DNA of 13,053 nt from JAMCXS01 sp964459065. Lineage in GTDB: Bacteria > Acidobacteriota > Terriglobia > UBA7540. The stretch covers positions 1 to 13,053 of the forward strand of contig CAYWMN010000092.1 in assembly GCA_964459065.1 (NCBI GenBank), read 5' to 3'. The notes under the pieces are model-generated. The model searched no databases, was not told where the DNA came from, and saw only the letters and a program-made list of their open reading frames with translations. Of the stretch, positions 1 through 5,760 are shown one piece after another. A program made the position numbers and the translations under genes. Position 1 is the stretch's first letter; the number at the start of each line of letters is the position of its first letter.

Positions 1-96
1 ATGTTCCGGAGGGCAATCGACGTTGAGCGGGGCAGGGTGGTGGAGCGGGACGGTTTTGTGTTTGCCGACATTCGGGCCGCCGGGACGATTACCTGA
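1..96 (+). CDS. possible 3' end of an unidentified CDS (partial)
   Basis: The first frame is open from base 1 to a TGA at 94-96 and gives 31 residues ending RAAGTIT. About three quarters of its codons end in G or C, as in the real genes of this window, and the reading frame may begin beyond the left edge. The ATG at base 1 is probably a coincidence of the cut. I recognise no family in so short a piece. Frame 2 is also open for about 50 codons but reads as low-complexity W/S/G/P-rich sequence and is less convincing. Confidence 0.3.
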   Translation: MFRRAIDVERGRVVERDGFVFADIRAAGTIT

Positions 97-248
97 AGGT
101 CTGTCTTCCCATTTCCATTGCTTCCGTATTTTCAAGCAGATCCAAAGCAGGTAATTCCTGCTTCCTCACGGTATTTTTTACATATTGAAAACTTGGGAAA
201 TAGCTAAATCTCCAACAAAATGGGTTGGCATGCAACGTGCTTATCTCT

Positions 249-600
249 ATGTGCAAGGTGATGCACATTGTTTCAGTTGCGGGTTCTATTTTTACCCCGC
301 GCGTCCCTGTAGTTTTTCCGGAAGTGCTGTAGACAGGGGCGTTATGCAGATGGGAACCCACTGTCCGATTCGGGTATGAGCGTGAGGGTTGGTGTTATGT
401 TTTGCCGGGATTAAACGAGCGAGGTCATTCTTCCAGAGGTTTGGAACATGACGTGCTACACCCAAAGTACTGTTGGTCGGCCTCGCAGATGGTGTGAGGC
501 GAGCAGGGGCAGGAAAATGAGTCAGGCGTCTTAACGGCGTTGCCCCTGTTAAAACGAGATTGTTTCCTGAGTCGTCAGGGAGTGCGGATGCGCACCCGCT
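249..600 (+). ncRNA. candidate structured RNA of unknown family
   Basis: Successive local helices can be drawn on the plus strand. They are 249-255/262-268 (7 bp); 279-283/296-300 (5 bp); 301-310/333-342 (10 bp with two G-U pairs); 424-428/448-452 enclosing 431-435/442-446 (5+5 bp); and 453-457/466-470 (5 bp, one G-U). Further on are 480-487/493-500 (8 bp, one G-U), 502-511/541-550 (10 bp, one G-U), 563-570/575-582 (8 bp, two G-U) and 582-586/591-595 (5 bp), of which the last two compete for base 582. The G-U pairs would be A-C mismatches on the other strand, so the plus strand is favoured. I did not search minus-strand folds equally hard. The family is unknown. No RNase P, tmRNA, SRP or tRNA signature is visible. 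A mobile-element-associated RNA such as HEARO/omega RNA is possible but untested. The ends are not defined. Confidence 0.45.
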
Positions 601-687
601 GAAGGCCAACGATGAGCCGGCGAGACGGCGAAGGAAACGACAAGCGACCCGAGGCCAGCGTCCCCCCCTCCCCACGGCACTCGGGGC

Positions 688-719
688 TCAGCCTGGGCTG
701 CGGAAGCAGCCCAGGCTGA
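688..719. terminator. perfect 14-bp hairpin, possible terminator or repeat
   Basis: Arms 688-701 and 706-719 are exactly complementary around the tetraloop GGAA (plus strand, GNRA type). The hairpin lies 36 nt beyond the stop codon of the last lipid-operon gene, a sensible place for transcription to end. Neither side has a proper U-run: the plus strand continues with AAAACTTTT and the minus strand with GAGCCCCGAG. It may be a bidirectional terminator without a U-tract, an RNA-stabilising structure, or one copy of a dispersed palindromic repeat. Confidence 0.45.
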
Positions 720-754
720 AAACTTTTAGGGCCGGTGATTGTCAAAGGTTCTGG

Positions 755-1717
755 TTATTTGCTTAATCCCAGCAAGGGGCTGGATGCGTCCACCAGAACT
801 GGAAGTTGCCGGGGCAGGATTGAGATTTCAAGCGGCAGCCTTCCCAACGGTTCCCCATCCACTTCAATACGGGTTTCAGCGGCTGATTCGGCCCAAAGCC
901 GTACGGCCTGAAGGTGACGAACCTTGGGATGGCGGTAGATTTCCCCGGAATAGAGGACCGGCAGGTTGCTGATCAGCTTCAGCGCGCTGGCGTATTCGAT
1001 GACCGTGACTTCCAGGACGCCGTCGTTGAGCAGGGCGGTGGGGCAGGGCCGCATGCCTCCGCCGTGAAACTGCCCATTGCCGATGGCGACGTTGGTCACA
1101 AAGAATTCGGCTGGGGGCGCGGAATCGAGCTTCAACGTGACCTTGCGTCCGCGATAAGTCAGGAAGGTTTCCATCGTGGCCCACAAGAAGGCCGCCTTGC
1201 CGCCCAGGGCGCGCAAAGGATTCTTTGAGCGCGCCGCCACGCTGCCGCCCATTCCAAAGCTTACCAGGTTGACGAAGTAGCGGCTATCGGGGGCGCCGTC
1301 GGCTGCTTGGTACTGCGCCTTGCCGACGTCAATCAGTAGCGCAGCCCCGTCGGATAAGATCTTGACCGCAGCGGAAGGGTCCTGCGGAATTCCCAGGGTG
1401 CGGCGAAAGTCGCCGCCGGTGCCGATGGGCAGGACGCCCAGTTTTGAACCGGACCCAATGAACTGGTCGTTTTCAAAAAAGCCGTTGGCGACCTCGTTGA
1501 TGGTTCCATCGCCCCCGACGGCAATCACCAGGTCGAATCCCTGGTGGAGCAGTTCGCGGGTGATGGAGGTGGCGGCGCGGGGCGCGTCGCTAAAGCGCGG
1601 CGCAATGGGACCCATTGAGCGTTCAATCAGCTGTTGGAGCGCCGGCCAGCGCCGGGCCGTTTCGCCTCCTGCCGCGCAGGGGTTCACGATGGCCGCGATT
1701 TTTTTGGGCATGATCAT
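755..1717 (-). CDS. diacylglycerol/sphingosine kinase family lipid kinase
   Basis: This is a 320-residue soluble lipid kinase of the DAGK catalytic family (YegS/LCB5-like), which transfers phosphate from ATP to a lipid hydroxyl such as diacylglycerol. Visible motifs are NPCAAGG (residues 12-18), the nucleotide-binding GGDGTINEV (68-76), PIGTGGDFRR (97-106; many relatives have GTGNDF) and a C-terminal VDGEPLG. The length fits the family. The ATG at 1717 overlaps the stop of the upstream gene as ATGA, which implies translational coupling; an alternative ATG two codons later is at 1711. The open frame extends upstream to 1855 inside the SDR gene, but that part has no conserved content. It is the last gene of the lipid operon and probably phosphorylates a diradylglycerol made by it. 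The exact substrate cannot be read from the sequence. Confidence 0.88.
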   Translation of the reverse strand: MIMPKKIAAIVNPCAAGGETARRWPALQQLIERSMGPIAPRFSDAPRAATSITRELLHQGFDLVIAVGGDGTINEVANGFFENDQFIGSGSKLGVLPIGTGGDFRRTLGIPQDPSAAVKILSDGAALLIDVGKAQYQAADGAPDSRYFVNLVSFGMGGSVAARSKNPLRALGGKAAFLWATMETFLTYRGRKVTLKLDSAPPAEFFVTNVAIGNGQFHGGGMRPCPTALLNDGVLEVTVIEYASALKLISNLPVLYSGEIYRHPKVRHLQAVRLWAESAAETRIEVDGEPLGRLPLEISILPRQLPVLVDASSPLLGLSK

Positions 1718-2727
1718 GCGGGCGGGGCAGTGGGGGCTGTTTTCCCGAGCCGTGAACGGAGATCCTGCACGGTTGCCTGGAGCGTTTCCTCCGGACCGCG
1801 GGTTTGGAAACCGAGTTCCTTGCGAGCTTTCGTGGAATCGCAATACCAGAAGCACGCGGACATCTGGACGGAAGCGTCATCCATCTCAAAGGATTTCCCC
1901 ACCAGCGGATAAACCCGGCGCAGCACCCTTGCTCCCCACAGGGAGACTTCAAGCGGGACTTGCCTTTTGGGAGCCTTCTTGCCGGAGATTTTGGCGACTT
2001 TTTCAATCAGCTCGCGGAACGTCCAGTTGACATTGCCCAGCAGGTATCGCTCTCCCGGTTTGCCTGAGCGCATGGCCAGCGTGAGTCCCTGGGCTACGTC
2101 GCGCACGTCCACAAAGTTCAGCCCGCCCTGCGGGATCACCAGAATTTCACCTTTGAGAAACGCGGCCACGTCGCGGGTGGAGGAATTGCGGTCGTCGCCG
2201 GGTCCCAGCAGCAGGCTGGGATTGACCGTTACCACGTTCAACCCGTTCCGCCGCTGATAGAGCCGGGCCAGCTTTTCCGCAAAAATCTTGCTCAGATAGT
2301 AGGGCCACTGGCTCACCACTTCATGCTTGTAGCCGGAGTTTTCGTCGTGAACGTCCGGCGCCGTGCTGACGGCAATGGTTCCTGATGAAGATACAAAGAC
2401 GACCTTTTCCACTCCGTGTTTGAGCGCGGCCTCACAGACGTTGCGCGTTCCTTCAATGTGCGTCAGGTAGAGCAGCTCCTGGTCTTGCGGCCGGCGTGAA
2501 ACCAGCCCTGCCAGGTGATAGATTTCGTTCACGCCCTCGACGGCTTTTTCCACGTGCTCACGCTGGGTGATGTCGCCGTGGACGACCTCGACGGAGGAAT
2601 CGTGCTCCCAGGGAGCGAGATTCCGGCAAAAGACCCGCAGCCGGACGGAGTCGCTTTCCTGCTTGAGCTGTTCCACCAGATGCTTGCCGAGGAACCCTGT
2701 CGCGCCGGTGATAAGGACGGTTTTCAT
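1714..2727 (-). CDS. NAD(P)-dependent extended SDR (epimerase/reductase, HpnA-like)
   Basis: This 337-residue extended short-chain dehydrogenase/reductase has a Rossmann glycine motif TGATGFLG (7-14), an HLAG segment (71-74), an SSS catalytic stretch (113-115) and the active-site pair Y143/K147 in YYLSK. The NPSLLLGPGD and NFVDVRDVA segments are typical of the dihydroflavonol-4-reductase/3-beta-HSD/HpnA branch. Such enzymes oxidise or reduce a hydroxyl/keto group on sugars, sterols or 3-oxoacyl chains. The start ATG lies 5 nt after the stop of the LarA-like gene with only a distant GGAGAG upstream, so translation is probably coupled. Its stop overlaps the lipid kinase start. In this operon a lipid or polyol-phosphate carbonyl is a reasonable substrate, but that is inference. 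Confidence 0.85.
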   Translation of the reverse strand: MKTVLITGATGFLGKHLVEQLKQESDSVRLRVFCRNLAPWEHDSSVEVVHGDITQREHVEKAVEGVNEIYHLAGLVSRRPQDQELLYLTHIEGTRNVCEAALKHGVEKVVFVSSSGTIAVSTAPDVHDENSGYKHEVVSQWPYYLSKIFAEKLARLYQRRNGLNVVTVNPSLLLGPGDDRNSSTRDVAAFLKGEILVIPQGGLNFVDVRDVAQGLTLAMRSGKPGERYLLGNVNWTFRELIEKVAKISGKKAPKRQVPLEVSLWGARVLRRVYPLVGKSFEMDDASVQMSACFWYCDSTKARKELGFQTRGPEETLQATVQDLRSRLGKTAPTAPPA

Positions 2728-2732
2728 AAGTT

Positions 2733-4424
2733 TTAAACGCTCTCCGCGGTTCCCTGGACGTCCGCCATGAGGATGGGTGCAAAGTGCATCATGGTAATGC
2801 TGGGCTTGCGGCCCACGTGGCTTTGGGCCATCTCCAGCGCCTGGTCCATGGAGGGGGCTGTCTCCCAGCCCATAATCTCGGCCGCCCTTTTGGACTCCGC
2901 GCCCACCACAATCACTTTGCCCGTGTGGGCCCGGCCGTTTTCACCCCAGTACCACATATAAAAGGGATGCACGCCGTGGTAGGCGTTGCCGGTCCGGTAC
3001 ATGCGGATGTAATCAGGGTCGTGAGCGAACTCAGCTTCGTATTTGTGTTGCAATTCCATGGAATCCCGCGTTTCGGCGAGCACCCGGTGGAAGAACTCGA
3101 TGTACGAGGGATGATGGAGCGGGTGGAACTCGTCGTAGAGCGGATGCGTGATGATCAGCACGCCGTTCTTTTTCACCACCGGCATGCCGCGGTACATATT
3201 GTGGAAATAGCCCAGCGCCATCACCTGGACGAGCAGGGGATTCAGAATGGAGTCCACGTTGTACGGGGAAATAAACGGAATGCCGTAAACCACCACGTCC
3301 GACTGCCCCTCAAGCGGAGTGCAGTATTGCGAGTAGCAATAGGCCAGAGTCTTTTCATGCACGGGCTGCGTAGCGCCGGCGTGGACGGCGATCAATTCAT
3401 AGGGCGCGGGAATGGAAAACAGGATTTTCCTTTTCACCGCCCGCGGCAGAAGTCGCAGACCTTCTTTCGTGGCTTTGAACAATGCGCGGTCCACCGCCGA
3501 GTAGTGGTCTTCATTCTTGGTGAAGAACCCCATGGCCGGATCGAACATCCGGTTGTTGACCACCGTTTCAATGTGAAAAACCTTCAGCTTCTGGTTGATC
3601 ACATCCATGATGCGGTTGCAGGAGGCCGCCATCGCCGACCGCGTGTGGTCGAAGTACGAATCGGAAGCCAGAATGGTCTGCGGCGTGTGATGAGCCTGGA
3701 GCGTCGGGTAATCGCAAAGGCCCACGCTGACCGATTTGCTGCCGCCGTCCATAGGAACCAAATTGATATTGACGTAGATCAGCAGGTCGGATTCGGCCGC
3801 TCGCCGGTTGATCCGAACCTTTTCACCATGATCGGTGGTGCCGAGCTCGACCATGCCGTCAGGATCTTCCCCATCATGATTGTAAAGGCGGTCGGGATAG
3901 TAGTGGAGGTAGATCAGGTCCCCGACGGCGCGCCGGATTTCCGCCGGCGTCATGCGGCGGTGGAAGGAATTGGCGACGATGATGTGAAAGTCTTCCACGC
4001 CCTTATCGGCCAGCAGGTTAAGGATAATTCGCAGCACCGATTCGCGGATGTCCGGCTTCTTCATCTTGGGCAGGGGCAGGGAAATGTCGTCAATGGCGAT
4101 GGTGACCTTCATGCCCGGGCGCAGCAGCGAGGTGAACGGGTCCATCTGCTCGGGATGTTCGAGCGCGTGCAGGATGGCCACGTTGCGGTTCTCCAGGCCG
4201 GCAATGGTGGGCTTGGGGTAGACGACGCGCGTTCCTTCCGGCATCTTCACGGAAAGCAGGTCTTCCCCATACCACATCAGCCGCGGCGCGGAATTCTTTT
4301 CCAGCCGCACCACCGTTCCCTCATGGGAGACGGCGGCCTTGCGGCCCACGGCGTTCGGAGTGGGGTCGCCCAGATCAGGCACCGGCGGCCCGGCCGGGTT
4401 CTTGTTCCCGGCGTCGGTTGACAT
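2733..4424 (-). CDS. LarA-like (lactate racemase domain, DUF2088) protein, divergent
   Basis: This 563-residue protein has the order of motifs seen in lactate racemase LarA, which carries a nickel-pincer nucleotide on a lysine. Visible are IAIDDISLPLP (109-119), ANSFHRRMTPAE (151-162, with the His of the GTH-type motif), a VELGTTDHGEKVRIN segment (192-206), PMDGGSK (224-230, K230 matching the cofactor lysine) and HH at 245-246. In LarA the first motif usually reads D-x-T-R-P. Here the Arg is Leu, and the His before the GG.K motif appears to be lost. The protein is longer than typical LarA (about 420-430 residues), mainly through an N-terminal extension and a His/Tyr-rich C-terminal part. The ATG at 4424 has GAGG five bases upstream and lies 50 nt inside the HAD gene. 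No larB, larC or larE is in the window. It is probably a racemase or epimerase acting on a different 2-hydroxy acid or polyol; the substrate is unknown. Confidence 0.82.
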   Translation of the reverse strand: MSTDAGNKNPAGPPVPDLGDPTPNAVGRKAAVSHEGTVVRLEKNSAPRLMWYGEDLLSVKMPEGTRVVYPKPTIAGLENRNVAILHALEHPEQMDPFTSLLRPGMKVTIAIDDISLPLPKMKKPDIRESVLRIILNLLADKGVEDFHIIVANSFHRRMTPAEIRRAVGDLIYLHYYPDRLYNHDGEDPDGMVELGTTDHGEKVRINRRAAESDLLIYVNINLVPMDGGSKSVSVGLCDYPTLQAHHTPQTILASDSYFDHTRSAMAASCNRIMDVINQKLKVFHIETVVNNRMFDPAMGFFTKNEDHYSAVDRALFKATKEGLRLLPRAVKRKILFSIPAPYELIAVHAGATQPVHEKTLAYCYSQYCTPLEGQSDVVVYGIPFISPYNVDSILNPLLVQVMALGYFHNMYRGMPVVKKNGVLIITHPLYDEFHPLHHPSYIEFFHRVLAETRDSMELQHKYEAEFAHDPDYIRMYRTGNAYHGVHPFYMWYWGENGRAHTGKVIVVGAESKRAAEIMGWETAPSMDQALEMAQSHVGRKPSITMMHFAPILMADVQGTAESV

Positions 4425-5103
4425 AGAGACCTCGTTTCAAATCCAGAATGGCCCAGCCGCGTTCGGCGGCGACTCGCTTGAGCCTGCGGTCAGGATTCAC
4501 GGCCGTGGGAAGGCCCACGGCTTCCAGCATGGGAACGTCGGAGAAGCTGTCGGAATAGGCTTTCGCCTTCTTCATTTCCGCCCCGAATTGCCGGCACAGC
4601 CGCTCCATTGCGCGAACTTTTTCTTCTTCCGCCACCAGCGGTTGCCGGACCTCGCCCGTTGCGACTCCATTCTCAAAAACCAGGCTGTTGGAGATGACGG
4701 CGTGAAATCCAAAGTAACGGATTACGGGCTCAAGTGCAACATCCAGTTCGCCCGTCAACAGAACCGGCAGGTAGCCCGCCCGGCGGTCTTCCTCAATCAG
4801 TTCCTTCGATCCCGGAAAAAGCGTGGGCAGGATTTCTTCATCGAACAGTTGCTGCCCCAGCCCCCGCAGCACACTCTCCCGCAGGCCACGGTATTCGCGG
4901 AAAAAGATTTCATTAAACCGGCGCCGCGAACGGAACTCGAGAGCCAGCCACGCCGGAATGCTCAGCAGAAGTTTTGAGAATTTCAAGGCGGCGCGGGTTT
5001 TGGAAGGTTGGTGCCGGGTAAAAAAGGCGTACCGCCGGACGATATTCCCGGAACTCAGAGTCCCGTCGAAATCATAGAACGCCAGTTGGCTTGACTGGTT
5101 CAT
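4375..5103 (-). CDS. HAD-IB family phosphatase
   Basis: This 242-residue phosphatase of the HAD-IB subfamily (SerB/PgpC-like) contains motif I YDFDGTL with the nucleophile D11 and acid D13, motif II LLTGE (T117), a lysine around K162 for motif III, and motif IV YSDSFSDVPML (D185, D189). Between motifs I and II is a mostly helical cap rich in hydrophobic and basic residues (about 36-72) that could touch the membrane. HAD-IB enzymes remove phosphate from serine, phosphatidylglycerophosphate or lysophospholipid-type substrates. Beside PlsY and a lipid kinase, a lysophosphatidate- or phosphatidate-like substrate is likely. The start ATG follows the PlsY stop by 26 nt without a strong Shine-Dalgarno. 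Its 3' end overlaps the LarA-like gene by 50 nt. Confidence 0.85.
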   Translation of the reverse strand: MNQSSQLAFYDFDGTLSSGNIVRRYAFFTRHQPSKTRAALKFSKLLLSIPAWLALEFRSRRRFNEIFFREYRGLRESVLRGLGQQLFDEEILPTLFPGSKELIEEDRRAGYLPVLLTGELDVALEPVIRYFGFHAVISNSLVFENGVATGEVRQPLVAEEEKVRAMERLCRQFGAEMKKAKAYSDSFSDVPMLEAVGLPTAVNPDRRLKRVAAERGWAILDLKRGLYVNRRREQEPGRAAGA

Positions 5104-5129
5104 GGTTGATCTGCGTCGAGCGAGCGCCC

Positions 5130-5750
5130 CTACTTTGAGTTTTCGGCGGCGCCGTGTTTTTCAACGGCGGCGAAAAGCCTTCCGAAATTCGAATGGTGCC
5201 TCCAGGCCAGGAAGAGCGTCAGGGCGCTGGCGTAAAGCGCGTCTTGCGGACTCACGAATGCCAGCATCAGAATCGTGAACACCACCCACGTGCTGACTGA
5301 AGCCAGCGCACCCGCCTCCGGCAATTTCACGCGGCCTCCAATTACCCGGGCCGCCACAAAATACGCCATGGCCACGGCGGCCCAGAGGGGATAGAGCAGC
5401 AGCATCACGCCCGCTGATGTGGCAATGCCCTTGCCGCCGTTGAACTTCAAAAAGGGCGAGTAGCAATGGCCCAGAATGGCGCCAAATCCAAACAGCCACC
5501 CAATCGCCACTCCCGGCGCTCCGTGGCGCACCAGCCATAAAGCCAGAAAGCCTTTTCCCATATCGCCGATCAGGGTCAGGACGGCGCGCCATTTGCTCAC
5601 TCGCAAGACGTTGTTAAAGCCCGGATTCCCCGATCCGACCTGGCGAATGTCAATCCCACTGCCCTTCATGGCCAGAACGGCGAAAGGGATCGAGCCGCAG
5701 GCGAAGCAGACGATAAACCGGACAATGATTGCTGGGACGCTGATTTCCAT
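5130..5750 (-). CDS. plsY: glycerol-3-phosphate acyltransferase PlsY
   Basis: This 206-residue integral membrane protein is of the PlsY family, which moves an acyl group from acyl-phosphate to glycerol-3-phosphate. Motif 1 is GSGNPGFNNVLR (39-50), motif 2 FNGGKGIATSAG (103-114) and motif 3 RHHSNFGRL (184-192). Hydrophobic segments are visible at about 5-28, 56-74, 78-97, 108-136 and 146-183. The start at 5750 is chosen because AAGGA lies five bases upstream and the protein then opens with the first membrane segment. The longer frame up to 5891 only covers the end of the preceding gene. It follows the ligase fusion by 10 nt. Motif 1 departs from the usual GSGNxGATN form (P and FN in place of x and AT), so this may be a specialised paralogue. 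No plsX is in the window. Confidence 0.9.
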   Translation of the reverse strand: MEISVPAIIVRFIVCFACGSIPFAVLAMKGSGIDIRQVGSGNPGFNNVLRVSKWRAVLTLIGDMGKGFLALWLVRHGAPGVAIGWLFGFGAILGHCYSPFLKFNGGKGIATSAGVMLLLYPLWAAVAMAYFVAARVIGGRVKLPEAGALASVSTWVVFTILMLAFVSPQDALYASALTLFLAWRHHSNFGRLFAAVEKHGAAENSK

Positions 5751-5760
5751 CAAATCCTTC

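Larger units (their letters stand above)
97..754. other. 658-bp stretch without a recognisable gene
   Basis: This is a convergent intergenic region between the possible plus-strand gene end at 96 and the end of the minus-strand lipid operon at 755. It is less GC-rich at 110-300 than the flanks. Several short open frames cross it on both strands, but none has a plausible start with a Shine-Dalgarno or a recognisable protein. It contains many closely spaced perfect or G-U-containing inverted repeats (listed separately) and a perfect 14-bp hairpin at 688-719. There is a short stem at 145-163 (AAGCAGG, loop TAATT, CCTGCTT) with a T6 run at 174-179. The roughly ten-base gap between stem and T-run makes it a poor terminator. 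Confidence 0.6.

Noticed and set aside
279..300. GCGGGTTC...CCCCGC, resembling a tRNA T-arm.
   Set aside because: The loop is 12 bases instead of 7, and no acceptor, D or anticodon stems can be placed around it.
292..675. Minus-strand open frame of 127 codons in the left intergenic region.
   Set aside because: It has no Shine-Dalgarno and no recognisable protein, and it runs through many inverted repeats that better fit a non-coding RNA on the other strand.
699..712. GGAAGCAGCC, as found in the conserved tip of bacterial SRP RNA.
   Set aside because: The surrounding stem is a perfect hairpin without the symmetric internal loops of SRP RNA, and the partner strand motif (GGUCAGG type) is missing.
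2784..4421. Plus-strand open frame of 545 codons opposite the LarA-like gene.
   Set aside because: It mirrors the real gene's codon pattern in GC-rich DNA, its His/Val/Arg-rich product has no family features, and the minus-strand protein has clear motifs.
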